Assembly (NCBI RefSeq): GCF_002878395.1
Contig: NC_061120.1
Location: 93,000,035-93,064,034, forward strand
Direction: 5' to 3'
DNA: 64,000 bases
Source of the DNA: Capsicum annuum
Taxonomy: Eukaryota; Streptophyta; Magnoliopsida; Solanales; Solanaceae
In this document: piece by piece, positions 20,761 through 32,942 of the stretch
Numbering within the stretch: the stretch's first letter is position 1
How the letters are laid out: the number at the start of each line of letters is the position of its first letter
The notes under the pieces: model-generated
The model's input: only the letters and a program-made list of their open reading frames with translations
Database searches by the model: none
Told to the model about the DNA's origin: nothing
Position numbers and translations under genes: made by a program

Positions 20761-22275
20761 ATAGTAAGGGAATTTTCAAATATTTTCCCTGAAGACCTTC
20801 CCAAAGTTTCTCCCGACAGAAAAATTGACTTCGGAATAGATCTTCTTCCAGATACCTAGACTTTCTCTATTCCACCCTACAGAATAGATCCAGTTGAGCT
20901 TAGGAAATTGAAAGAACAGTTGAAGTATCTCTTAGATAAGGGATTCATCAGACCCAGTGTTTCCCTATGGGGTACAATAGTCCTTTTTGTGCGTAAGAAA
21001 GAAGGTTCTCTCAGAATGTGCATCGATTATCGTTAGTTAAAGAAAGTCACAATCAAGAATAAGTATCCACTCCCCAAGATTAATGACTTATTCGACCAAC
21101 TTTAGAGTGCCAGTTACTTCTCGAAGATAGACCTCAGATCTGGCTATCATTAGCTCAGAGTCGGAGAATGTGACATTCTAAAAATAACCTTCAAAACTTG
21201 GTATGGTCACTTCGAATTCCTAGTTATGTCTTTTAGACTAAAGAATTCCCATGGAGCTTTCATGGACTTGATGAACAGAGTGTTCAAGTAGTACTTGGAC
21301 ATGTTCGTCATAGTCTTCATTGATGATATTCTTGTCTATTCCCACAGTGAAAATGATTATGTAAACTATTTTAGAATTGTATTACAGACTCTTAGAGCCC
21401 ATTAGTTTTTCTCCAATTTTAATAAATGTGAGTTTTGGATAAGATCAGTAGCTTTTCTTGGCCATATTGTCTCCGATGATGGCATTTGAGTTGACCCTCA
21501 AAACACCGAAGCAATAAGAAAATGGCCCAGACCCTTCTCTCCATTAAATATTAGGAGCTTCTTGGGTTTGGCTGGCTATTACAGATGGTTTATTAAAGGG
21601 TTCTATTCTACTACATCCCTCATGTATCGATTAATTCAGAAGAAAGTCAAATTGCAGTGGTCAGATTCATGTGAAAAGAATTTTCAGGAGTTGAAGACAA
21701 GACTCACTTCAACCCCAGTATTGACTTTTCCTAATGGTTCAGATGGGTTTGTTGTTTATTTTGATGCTTTTAGTGTTGGTATTGGTTGTGTATTGATGCA
21801 GAGAGGTAAGGTCATAGCCTATGCCTCTAGACAACTTAAACCCCATGAAAAGAATTATCCTACCCATGATTTTTAGTTAGTAGCTATTGTTTTTTACTTA
21901 AAAATTTGGAGGCATTATCTTTATGGAGTTCATGTTGATGTTTTCACGGATCACAAAAGTTTGTAGTATGTGTTCTCATAGAAAACTCTGAATCTTTATC
22001 AGTGAAAGTGGCTTGAGTTATTGAAAGATTATATTAATAACTATCTTTGTAGCCCCAGAATGTTTCAGTTTATACTCCTACCTATTATCCAAATATACCT
22101 AGAAAGATGTATGGTCTAATAAGCCTACTATGAAATATTTACTCATGGGTGGGGCAAGCTCTTCTATATACGTGTTTTGTATCTTCCGATCAAGGCCAAT
22201 TTAGTGGCAGATACCCTTAGTATATTGTTTATGAGTAGTGTTGCTCATGTTGAGGATGATAGGATGGAGTTAGTT
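20761..22275 (+). pseudogene. Element B: reverse transcriptase and RNase H remnant
   Basis: RT blocks read in order: PEDLPKVSPDRKIDFGIDLL (20789), [19 protein letters not shown] (20866), [20 protein letters not shown] (20939), CIDYR (21019), YFSKIDLRSGYH (21116), then FLVMSF and the FIDDILVYS catalytic block (21315). Stops are mostly TAG at expected glutamines, for example 21035, 21148 and 21287. From 21562 the RT/RNase H linker and RNase H ([38 protein letters not shown]) are open. A 130-bp foreign insertion breaks it at 22035. Confidence 0.85.
22035..22164. mobile_element. 130-bp insertion in element B RNase H region
   Basis: Comparison with elements C and D shows that the frame LLKDY...VLY is split here. 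TATAT flanks both sides (22030-22034 and 22165-22169), as in a target duplication. The insert has no clear terminal repeats and no recognised family. Confidence 0.5.
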
Positions 22276-23620
22276 AGGGAAGTTTATCAACTTACTAGGT
22301 TAGGCATTCGGTTGGTTGATTTAGCTGAAGGTACTATATGGGTTCATTTGGTTCGGAATCTTCATTGGTTGCCAAAGTGAAAGAAAAGAAAGATAGGGTT
22401 CCCTATCTAGTTAAGTTGAAGAAACCAGTTAGAGATCAGAAAGTAGAGGTTTTCTCCCAAGGGGGAGATGGTCTGCTACATTGTCAGGAAATGTCATGTG
22501 TTCCATCTGTTGATGGTTTGAGGCAATAGATTTTGGTAGAAGTACATGGTGCATGATATTCCATTCATCAGGAGCCACTAAGATGTACCATTATTTGTAG
22601 GAAATATATTGGTGGAATGGTATGTAGAAGGATATTATAGAGTTTGTGGCTAAGTGTTTAAATTGTTAGCAGGTTAATATTGAGCACCAGAGGCCTAGTA
22701 GTGCATTGCAGGATTTTAGCATCCCCACTTAAAAGTAGAAAGTGGTCAACATAGATTTTGTGATGGGTTTGCCTCGTACTCGTCGTCAGCATGATTCGAT
22801 ATGGGTCATTATGGATAGAATGACTAAATCAGCTTATTTCTTGGCAGTTCATACTTCATATTCAACTAAGATTTATATCAGGATTTATATTAGAGAGTTG
22901 GATAAGTTTCATGGAGTTATATTATCTATCAAATTAAATAGAGGTACTTAGTTTACCTCTCACTTTTGGAAGGCTTTTTAGAAGGCTCTTGGTACCTAAG
23001 TTCATCCCAGTACCGCTTTTCATCCTTAGACAGATGGTCGGGCAGAGAGGACTATTCAGACCTTAGAGGATATGTTGAGAACATATGTTATTGATTTTAA
23101 AGGAAATTGGGATGACCAATTACCTTTGATTGAATTTTTCTACAATAACATCTATCACTCCAGTATTCAGATGACTCCATTTGAGGCTCTCTATAAGAGG
23201 AGATGTAGGTCTCTTAGTGGTTGGTTTGAAGCAGTTGGGGCTACTTTGATAGAAAGGTTCAGTTAATTTGGGAGAGGGTGAAGAGAACCCAAAGTCGCTA
23301 GAAATCTTATGCAAATGTGAGTAGGAGAGACCTTGAGTTTTATATTGGTGACTTAGTCTATTTGAAAATCTCGCCCTTGAAGGGAGTGAAGAGATTTGGT
23401 AAGAAGTGGAAGCTCAGTCCCTGCTATGTTTATTCGTATATGATCTTGAGTTATTTCGGAAAGGTAGCTTATGAACTGGAGTTGGCTGCAGATTTGGCAT
23501 CAGTCCATATGGCGTTTCATGTTTCTTTGCTAAAGAAATGTATTGGCAATTTAGCTGCTGTTATTCCTTTAGAAAGTACAGGTGTTCAGGATAGCTTTCT
23601 TTTGAAGAAGTTTTAGTTGA
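22276..23620 (+). pseudogene. Element B: integrase remnant with SH3-like tail
   Basis: HHCC zinc-finger traces and IYWWN are near 22540-22620. The core starts at VNIDFVMGLPRTRRQHDSIW (22745) and continues through DRMTKSAYFLAVHTSYS. TQFTSHFWKAF is damaged by [23 protein letters not shown] is at 23124, and the tail RDLEFYIGDLVYLKISPLKG is at 23326. Several stops and frame shifts prevent function. Confidence 0.82.
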
Positions 23621-24015
23621 GATCCTAGATTGTCAAATTCGTAGACTAAGGAACAAAGAAGTTCCCTTGGTTAAAGTTCTATGGCAGAATCATTCCATCG
23701 AGGGAGCTACTTGGGAAGCAAAAATAGATATGCGTACCAAGTGCCCTCTTCTTTTCTCCGCAAACTCAGACTCAGTTTGAGGTAACAGTTCTTCTTGGAT
23801 TGACTCTTTCCCATTCTAAAATCAATTTATATAATCATTCTCATGTCATTTCATGCATTCACAAAATTAGTTCAGTTCATATATCATGTTTCAGACTCAG
23901 TTATGTATTCATGTTCCCAGTCATGCATGTTTAGTATGTGATCTCAGTTTCCTTAGTCAGAAATCTCAGTCTAATAAGTCTCATTCGATGATGAATGTTC
24001 CCAAGTGGGAGATAT
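23621..24015 (+). other. Element B: end of pol, 3' untranslated and polypurine region
   Basis: The decayed chromodomain-like end of pol (to about 23780) is followed by AT-rich sequence. A short purine run, AAGTGGGAGATA, precedes the 3' LTR. Confidence 0.6.
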
Positions 24016-25412
24016 TGTAATACCCCATATTATTCTTAGCTCATTTCATCTTCTAGTTGCAGTGTTGTTCCCTTTGTCATGCATACCGTATCAAGGTGAG
24101 TGGAATGCACTACCATAATTAGACCGCATTGTGGTAAGATCGTCATGCCCAGTTATAATTTTAATTGATTGAGGGGCAATTGTTTCTTTTCCCTCCTCAA
24201 TCCAAGTCGTCCATAACACGAATTGGGACATCATTTAGGGCATTATTTGTCCTTCTTCTCCAAACCCCTTTCAAGAAAACCCTTTCTTTTTCCGCAAGAT
24301 CACAAATTCAATTCCTTTCTCCCCATGAAATCAAGAATTCAAGTTCCTCAAGTTCAAGAACCTTCAATAAATCATCGATATTGGTGATTCTCTTTTAAGT
24401 TAAAGGTGTAACATATGTGGGATGTTTATTCATAGGTTTCTTTCACCCATGGAGCCCAAAACCACTCGTTTCGATTAAAGATTGAATTTTTCTATCATTA
24501 TTGTATTTGGTATTGCTTAAGATGAGTTTAATTCATGTTTCTATGGTAATTTAAATGCAATTCATTCTATGTATGATCCCATACAAAATTTTGAATTCCT
24601 CATGATATGAATTTGAATTTTCTATGCTTTATTCAAGTGAAATTTATGATGAATCCTAAATTTATGATTTTTAGCAAGCATTCCCATATTAAATTCATGA
24701 TCCCCACATGTTTGATGAAATATCTATGCTTATGGGTTTTGAACCATGATCCTTTACTATAGTTTTAATCTTGTTATTACATTCAGTGATTATTCAGTGT
24801 TAGTGGGATATGAACACCTAATACCTACGTGTTTTACATGATTTTTAGATTTTCCAGTATGATTCATTTAAACCATGATTATTCCTATTTATTCAGTTAT
24901 TATGATCATTATGAGTACCATAAGTCATGAAATCATTTTCAGTCCAGTCTAAGTTCCAGTGTTAATTTAGTTAGGAGTAGGATTTAGCACTGAGTGAACC
25001 CAGGGATGGGGGCTCACCTACCAGTAGAGGGTGTGACGTTTAGTAGCAGTCCCTGAGTTCAAGAACTACATAGCTAGCATAGGTTGGAGATGCCGACCTT
25101 CCAGTTGAGCGTTGACAAGGTGTTTACCTGCTAGTTGAGAGTAACACATATCTCATTAGAGCACCTACTAGTTGAGGGTGACTCGTTATTTCTTCAGGAC
25201 ATCATTTTAGTGGATCCACATAGCCAGTGTCAGTACCCATGGCACGATATTAACACCATTTCAACTGGGGCTATAGATTGGACCCCGATTAGCTCAGATT
25301 GGGGCATGTCGGTTAGATGATACCAACTACATTCCAAATATAGTATTTTAGTGTATTCCCAATTCAAGTTTGATTGATTAACTGTACAGACTTTCAATTA
25401 TACAATTTACAG
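24016..25412 (+). mobile_element. Element B: 3' LTR, internally deleted and truncated
   Basis: It starts TGTAATACCCCATATT like the 5' LTR. After CTTCTAGTTGCA (24062) it jumps to the sequence equivalent to about 16862, so roughly 240 bp present in the 5' LTR are missing. It then follows the 5' LTR to the point equivalent to about 18225, where element C begins; the last ~650 bp are absent. Confidence 0.8.
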
Positions 25413-26460
25413 TGGTAATACCCTGTGATTTTTCTAGCTTAAACTCGTCTAGAAAAATGTCAAGGATTAGTTCTTAGAATGAATGATGTTTGTTTTGTGT
25501 GGAATTATTTAGATTTGAACTTTCCATGGCAAATGAAATTGAATAAGCTTTCCAATGATATAAGATTCGCTTAAATACGACAACCGAGTAAGAAGTTATG
25601 GCTATTTTAAGTTCCAATCATAAAAAATCACCATTTGGACCCTTAGCACGTCGTGGAGCAGTGTAAAATCCCAATTGTTATTTACAGTGGCCCTTCTCAC
25701 TATTGGTGCATCACAGAGAGGGCCAATTTCCCATTGATCAATTTCTAGAGGTCCAGCGTGATAATGACGTATCGCGCCTTGTGCCAATGTGGCATTCAAA
25801 AGGGGCACTGTGATGACCCCACATCACAGAATCTGCCTAGTTCTTAGTTGGTATTTTTTAGTGGCTTGGCGTGATTGTGGCGCGTCGCGCCAAGGCCCAA
25901 AATTAGGATTTTAACGTTTTACAGTTTTGTTTAAAAGCTCAAAGGGGGGTATTTTTGTAAAACCCCAACCCCCAAATCCATCCAAGAACACAAGATCATT
26001 CATATTTGGGATCACATTATGTATTATTCATTATTCCCTCTCAAATCAAAACTCTAGTTTATCACCTCCCTCCCTAATAAATCCAAGATTCCTCTATTAA
26101 CTCTTCAAGATAACTCAAGAATGAGATTTCCCAATACAAGAGCACTAAGAATTCATCCCCAAATTGAACCCCGTATACTCAGTACATCCTCAAATTGCTG
26201 ATCCACATATATGTCTATGTGCGACCTTGTCTGATAATGTAGGTTTCGGTGCTTTATGTCAAAAGCGTGAGTAGTTTAAGCATCTTTATCTACGCCAGCT
26301 TCTTTAGATTGGTGAGTCCTTATGATTTGAGAGCCTACTTCTTTAGATTCCCATCTTTTATATTATAAGAGTTATCATTTTCAGTTTAGTCTGAGTCAGT
26401 TGGGGGTCTGTCCTAATGGCTCTCCAATTCTTTATTAGAAGTAGAGGCTTGTCGGACTAG
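25413..26460 (+). mobile_element. Element C: 5' LTR with large internal and 3' deletions
   Basis: It starts TGGTAATACCCTGTGATTTT, the same as the LTR at 30449 apart from small changes. It follows that LTR to ATTCATCCCCAAA (26165), then skips about 1.05 kb to the equivalent of about 32250. It continues to GGCTTGTCGGACTAG (26460) and then runs straight into gag, so the LTR end and primer site are gone. Confidence 0.8.
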
Positions 26461-27145
26461 TGCTCCCACTCCTAGAGATAGGCAAGAGCAATGAGGTAAG
26501 TCTTTTATGTCTAGATTCCAAAATAGTGTGAGCGGTAAGGCCAATTATTCTCTATGTGTTAAGTGTGTCAGAACTTATCTCGGTGAGTGCTTGGCCAGGC
26601 AGAAGGGTTGTTTTGGTTGAGGCAAGTTGGGATATAGAATTAGAGAGTTTCTATATGCTATGCATGGAAACAAAGATGTTTGTCCTTAGACTCAGGCTAC
26701 CAATACACCATTCCCTCCTCAGGGTGCTTCATCCAGTACCGGTGGCAGAAAGTGCCAGAATAGCTTTTATGCTTTACCATCCCTTTAGGAGCAAGAGGAT
26801 TCCCCAAATTTTGTTACTGGTATGCTTTGTGTCTTTTATTTTAATGTGTATGTGTTGTTAGACCTCGGGTTGAATTTTTCTTATGTGACTACGTTATTTG
26901 CCGTGAATTTTGATATAAGTTCTGAAAAGATCCCAGAGCCTTTCTTAGTTTCTACTCCTGTAGGTGAGTCAGTTGTTGCCAAATGGATTTACAAAAAGTA
27001 TCCTATCACTACTCTTCATAGATTCATGTTAGCAGACTTGATAGAGTTAGACATGGTTGATTTTGGTCTTATTCTTAGAATAGATTGGCTCCATTCCTGT
27101 TATGCTTCAATAAATTATTGCACCCGAGTGGTGAAGTTTTAGTTT
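26461..27145 (+). pseudogene. Element C: end of gag and protease
   Basis: It begins abruptly inside gag at the point equivalent to 33788 of element D. The zinc knuckle is damaged (ARQKGCFG-stop-GKLGYRI; TGT to TGA removes a Cys, and the zinc-binding His is Tyr, as in D). Protease follows, open from 26822: VLLDLGLNFSYVTTLFAVNF, STPVGESVVAKWIYKKYP and DWLHSCYASINYCTRVVKF. The active-site motif reads DLG where D-S/T-G is normal. Confidence 0.8.
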
Positions 27146-28560
27146 CTACATGAACCAATCTTTGAGTGGTCTAGTAATTCAGTGTCTCCCAAGAGTCATT
27201 TCATATCTTATCTTTAGTCCAGAAATTTGATACCCAAAGGTTACATTAATCATCTAGTTCGAGTTAAAGAAACTAAGTCTGAGACCCCTACAGTTCAATC
27301 AGTCAATGTAGTAAATGAGTTTCCAGATGTCTCTCCAGAAGATCTCCCAGGGGTTCCTCCCAATAGAGAGATAGAATTTGGTATTGACCTTCTCCCAGAT
27401 ACTCAACCTATTTCTATTCCTCCATATCATATAACTCTCGCTGAGCTTAAGGAGTTGAAGGAGCAACTCAAAGATCTTTTAGATAAAGGTTTTATAAGGC
27501 CTAGTGTTTCTCCATGGGGTGCTCCAATCCTATTCGTGCGAAAGAATATGGTTCTTTGCGTATGTGCATTGACTAGTGTCAGCTAAATAAGGTCACAGTA
27601 AAAAACAAATATCCTCTTTCTAGAATTGATGATTTGTTTGATTAGTTACAAAGTACAAGTTATTTCTCAAAGATAGACCTCATATTCGGCTATTATCAGC
27701 TTCAAGTTAAGGAATGTGATATTCCGAAGACTGCTTTTAGAACCCATTATGGTTATTTTGAGTTTCTAGTCATATCTTTGGGGCTAACCAATACTCCAGC
27801 AGCTTTCATGGACCTCACGAATCTAGTGTTCAAGTAGTACCTAGATATGTTTGTCATAGTATTTATAGATGATATCCTTGTGTACTCTCGTAGTAAGGAT
27901 GACCATGAAGACCATCTTAAAATTGTCTTGCAAACTCATAGAGATCACCAATTGTTTGCCAAATTTAGCAAATGTGAGTTTTGGCTAAGATCAGTAGCCT
28001 TTTTTGGTCATATTATTTTCGCCGCCGACATTAGAGTTGATCCCCAAAAGACTGAAACCGTAAGAAATTGGCCTAGATCTATCTCTCCATTAAATATTAG
28101 GAGTTTCTTGGGTCTAGCTAGCTATTACCGCTGTTTTGTGAAAGGTTTCTCATCTATTACATCTCTTATGTCTAGATTGACCCAAAAGAAAGTGAAGTTC
28201 TTGTTGTCAGATTCCTGCGAGAAGAGTTTTCAGGAGTTGAAGAGTTGACTCACTTCAGCCCTAATGTTAGCATTACCTGATGGTACCGATGGTTATATGG
28301 TGTATCGTGATGCCTCTAGAGTTGGTTTGGGTAGTGTGTTGATGCAGAGAGGTAAGGTTATAGCCTATGCCTCCAGACAGTTGAAGCCTAATGAAAAGAA
28401 TTACCTAACCCATGATCTGGAATTAGCTGCAATGGTATTTGATCTGAAAATTTGGAGACACTATCTATATGGAGTTCATTTTGATGTATTCACCGACTAC
28501 AAAAGCTTGCAGTATATGTTTACTTATAGGGATTTGAATCTCTATTAAAGAAGATAGTTA
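27146..28560 (+). pseudogene. Element C: reverse transcriptase and RNase H
   Basis: RT is open from 27227 with [20 protein letters not shown] and [19 protein letters not shown], then a 1-bp loss near 27545. [14 protein letters not shown] is at 27865. RNase H follows at 28264-28548 with [23 protein letters not shown] codons replace glutamine at 27634 and 27836, where element D still has CAG. A TGA interrupts at 28246, where an arginine codon is expected. Confidence 0.85.
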
Positions 28561-30243
28561 GAGTTGCTGAAAGACTATGAAATAAGTGTATTGTAATATC
28601 AAGGCAAGGACAACATAGTGGCAGACACCCTCAGTAGATTCTCTATGGGCAGTGTTGCTCATGTGGAGAATGGTAAGAAAGAGTTAGCTTGAGAAGTTCA
28701 TAAGTTAGCTAGATTGGGTGTTAGGTTGGTTGATTCAGCTGAAGGTAATGTTTGGGTTTAGAGTAGTTTCGAATTTTCCCTAGTTTTGGAAGTGAAGGAA
28801 AAGCAAGATACGGATTCTAGTTTGATCAAACTAAAGGAGTCAGTTAAAGACCAAAAGGTAGAGGTTTTCTCCCAAAGGGGAGATGGTGTGTTGAGATACC
28901 AAAGTAGATTGTGTGTGCCTTGTGTTGATGATTTTAGGTAGAGAATTATGGCTGAAGCTTATGGCGCACATTATTCTATTCATTTTGGTGCTATCAAGAT
29001 GTACTGCGATTTGAGGGAAATCTATTGGTGGAGTGGTATGAAGAAAGATATAGCAGAGTTTGTAGCAAAGTGTATAACTTGTCAGCAGGTTAAGGTAGAG
29101 AACCAAAGACCTGGTGGTACATTGCAAGAGTTTGGTAGCCCCACTTGGAAGTGGGAAGAGGTGAATATGGATTTTTAGACTGGTTTAACCCAATCGCATC
29201 GTCATCATGATTCTATTTGGGTTGTTGTAAGAAGATTGACTAAGTCAGTGCATTTCTTGCCAGTTCACATATCTTATACAGATGTGGATTATGCTAAGTT
29301 GTATATCCTCGAGTAGTAAGATTGCAGGGAGTTTCGTCGTCTATCATCTCGAATAGGGGTACTTAGTTTACTTCCTAATTTTAGCAAGCTTTTCAAAAAG
29401 TTCTAGGAACCTAAGTCCATTTTTGTTGAGCTTTCCACCCTCAGATAGATGGTCAAGCAGAGAGGACTATCCAAACTCTAGAGGATATATTGAGGGCATG
29501 TGCTCTTGATTTAAAGGGAAATTAGGATGAGCAGTTGCCACTGATTGAGTTTGCTTATAATAATAGTTATCATTCTAGTATTCACATGGCTCCATATAAA
29601 GATCTTTACGAGAGGAGATGTCGACCACCCACAGGTTGGTTTGAAGTGGGTGAGTCCTCTTTGCTTGGACCTGATTTAGTGTTTAAAGCTATAAAGAAAG
29701 TTAAGCTAATTAGAGAGAGATTGAAAACAACCTAGAGTCGTCAGAATTCCTATACAGATTTGAGAAAAAGGGACCTTAAGTTTAAAGTTAGTGATTTAGT
29801 TTATTTGAAGATTTCACCCATGAAAGGGTTAAAGAGATTTTATAAGAAGGGGAAACTTAGTCCTCGGTGTATTGGCCCTTTCAGAATTTTGAGTCATGTC
29901 GGGAAAGTAGCTTATGAGATTAAGTTGCCCGAAGACTTTCCAGTCGTTCATCCTGTATTCCACGTCTCTATGCTTAAGAAGAGTATTGGTGACTCTATTA
30001 TTGTAGTTTCATTAGAAAGCTCAGACATTCAGAACAACCTTTTGTACGAAGAGATTCTAGTTGAGATTTTAGATCATCAGCTTAGCAGACTAAGGAACAA
30101 AGAAGTTTCCTTGGTTAAATTTCATCGACAAAATCAGTCCATTGAGGGAGCAACTCGGGAAGCAGAGGCAGATATGCAAACTAAGTACCCTCACCTTTTC
30201 TCCACAACCTTAGATTTAGCCGAAGGTAATACTCTTGCTTAAT
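28561..30243 (+). pseudogene. Element C: integrase and chromodomain-like tail
   Basis: The HHCC region is open at 28948 (MAEAYGAHYSIHFGAIKMYC, IYWWSGMKKDIAEFVAKCIT with the CxxC). The core continues with WKWEEVNMDF then TAG, and SVHFLPVHISYTDVDYAKLY. A TAG stands in TQFTS. LPLIEFAYNNSYHSSIHMAP is at 29537. The tail at 29760-30242 is open: RDLKFKVSDLVYLKISPMKG, KLSPRCIGPFRIL, VHPVFHVSMLKKSIGDS, then the chromo-like RLRNKEVSLVKFHRQNQSIE. It is the best preserved integrase tail in the window. Confidence 0.85.
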
Positions 30244-30448
30244 TTAGTTCTTTTCTACTCACAGATTCAGCTATATAGTTGTCCTCATGTAAATTCAGGC
30301 ACTCAGAGATTACTCAAAAGCTCAGAATGATTTAGATTTAGATATTCAGTTATTTCAGTTGTATATGCTATCTTATGCTCTCAGATTCCTCAGAAATTTT
30401 AGCTTAGCTAGCCACATTCGTGGACGAATGTTCCTAAGAGGGAGATAT
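30244..30448 (+). other. Element C: 3' untranslated region and polypurine tract
   Basis: AT-rich sequence ends with GTGGACGAATGTTCC and the purine tract AAGAGGGAGATA immediately before the LTR. Confidence 0.7.
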
Positions 30449-32733
30449 TGTAATACCCCATGATTTTTCTAGCTTAAACTAATCCCCCAAAATGACAAAG
30501 ATTAGTTCTTAGAATAAATGATGTTTTTTTGTGTGGAATTCCTTTGATTTGATCTTTCCATGGCGTAGGAAATTGAATAAGTTTTCCAATGATATAAGAT
30601 TTGAATAAATTCGATAACCGGGTAAGAATTTATGGCTATTTTAAGTTCTAGTCATAAAACACCGTCATTTAGACCCTTAGCACATTGCGGAGCAGTGTAA
30701 AATCCCAATTGCCATTTTCCAGTAGCCCTCTGCAATATTGGCGCATCGCAGAGAGGGCCAATTTACCGTTGGTTAATTTTCAAAGGTCCAGCGCGCTAAT
30801 GGCACATCACGCCATGTGCCAATATGGCATTCCAAAGGGGCACAATGATGACCCCGTATTGCAGAGTCTGCTCAATTCCCAGTTGGAAGTTTCTAGTGGC
30901 TTGGATTGTGGCGCATCATGCCAAGGCCAAAAATCAAGAATTTGACATTTTCCAGTTAAGTTATAAAGCTTAAAGCTAGGTATTTTTGTAAAACCCCAAC
31001 CCCCGAATCCATCCAAGAACACAAGATCACTTATATTTGAGAGCACATTATGCATTATTCATCATTCCCTCTCAAAGCAAAACCCTAGTTCTTCAACTTC
31101 CTCCTTAAGAAATCCTAGATTCCTCCATTAACTCTCCAAGATAACTTAAGATTGAGATTTCCCAATACAAGAGCACTAAGAATTCATCCCCAAAGCATCA
31201 ATAGGAATCCAAGATCCAAGTTTTCATCAAAGATCATCAAATTAAGGTATGCGGGGTTTGAACGAGGATAAATCTTTTGTCCTTGTACTCAAAAATTTGA
31301 TTTTTATTAAAGATTACATGATTTGTAAGTTAGCGTGATACACAATTCTTATTATTTTTAGTTTATGAAATTACCATGTAATTTAAGGCTTCAATTGCAA
31401 CAGATTTACATATATCCATGTTTGAAATCATGCGATTCATATTATGAGTTATTTTCCACTATCTTGATTGAGATTGTTGAAAGCTTTTAAGATGAGTGTT
31501 GAGAATGAAGTTTAAGTGTAATTATTGATGTATTAAAGATTTGTATTTCTTCCTAAGTACCATTGATGATTTTATAAGGAGATTATGATCTTAAGTTTTA
31601 TTGACAAGTTTGATAAGTTCTTTCAAAAGCAAAGATTGATCTTTTAATCCTAAGCTAAGCTAAGGAATCCACATTTTTCACATAGTTTGAGATTTACAGA
31701 AGAGAAGCATAATCAATTTTAATTATAAAAGCTTATGCTATTTTAAGATAAATTTTCTAAAACTTCTGAGCAATAAGTATGAGAGTAGTATTTAGCACCG
31801 AGTTGGGTATGATTCTAAGGTCTCATGCCCCAGAACTACATGCCACCATAGGACTAAGACTATTCCCACTTCTATGTGGATGACTAAGATTGTGATCACT
31901 TAAGTTAAGGTTCTATTCTGATGGTAAGGGTATAACAACTCTCCCCAAAGTAGGCAAGATGTTGGACTCCATGTCAGTTCACATGATTTATGTCAGTTAG
32001 AAGAAACTCCCTGAGTCCTAAAGTCTCTAAGTCCTAAAGCTTCTAAGTTTCAAAAGAAAATAATGATGGAAAAGCTTTTATAAGACTAAGTGTTATGACT
32101 CACTAGATTTGCAAGTATGATTTGTTATACACGATTTTTTATATTTTGATATTTTGGAAAAATCAAGCTTATGTGAGTCATATACATCCACATGCATTTA
32201 CTTTCTAATTATGATGATGTTTACTCATGCATTTCACCCTTATATACTCAGTACATCCTCAAAGTACTAATCTATATATATGTCTATGTGCTACATTGTC
32301 TTATAATATAGGTTGAGGTGCTCAGTATCAACAGCGTGAGTAGTTCGAGTATCTTTATCTACCCTCCCACAGTTGGTGAGTCCTCATGATTTGAGGGCCT
32401 ACTTCTTCAGATATCAAGCTTTTATATTATTTGAGTTATCATTTTCAGTTTAGTCTGAGTCAGTTGGGGGTCTATCCCAATGGCTCTCTAGTTCTTTATT
32501 AGTAGTAGAGGCTTGTCAGACTATAAGTTTAGTTAAAGACTTTCGGTATTTGTTGTTCAGACATTATCTACAGTTTATTCAGTTTAGTTTTTCATATAAT
32601 GCAGTATTATTTCTTGATTTGATGATCATGAAGTAAGGTTCAGACTTAGTAGCAGGCTCAAAGGGTAAGCTTGAGGCTACTCATAGCCTTGAGCATCTTA
32701 TGACGTTCCAGGATCAGAATTTGGGGTGTTACA
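30449..32733 (+). mobile_element. LTR shared by elements C (3') and D (5'), 2285 bp
   Basis: It begins TGTAATACCCC and ends GGGGTGTTACA, so the LTR ends are imperfect 11-bp inverted repeats. Upstream is the polypurine end of C. Downstream is a primer binding site and the gag of D. One LTR therefore serves as the 3' end of one element and the 5' end of the next. Confidence 0.88.
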
Positions 32734-32751
32734 AACTTGGTATTAGATCCT
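32734..32751 (+). other. Element D: primer binding site
   Basis: AACTTGGTATTAGATCC follows the LTR end directly and matches the methionine-tRNA site TGGTATCAGA with one C to T change. Confidence 0.85.
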
Positions 32752-32942
32752 AAGGTTTAGATATTCCTAGGGAGTTAGACAAGCCGCGTTACATAAAGTC
32801 TTTATCATCTGTGTGAAGCGCATCACATTTATGATCAAGTAGCTATGGAGCAGTTTTAGGAAAATCCACTTTTTCTTTCATAATCCATCGTGCTTATAAC
32901 TGTCTCTATCTGCTATTAACTCATGCTGTTTTATGACATAAT

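Noticed and set aside
24165..24398. 77-codon frame in the 3' LTR of element B
   Set aside because: Same leader region as above on the other strand; serine/phenylalanine-rich translation of CT-rich DNA.
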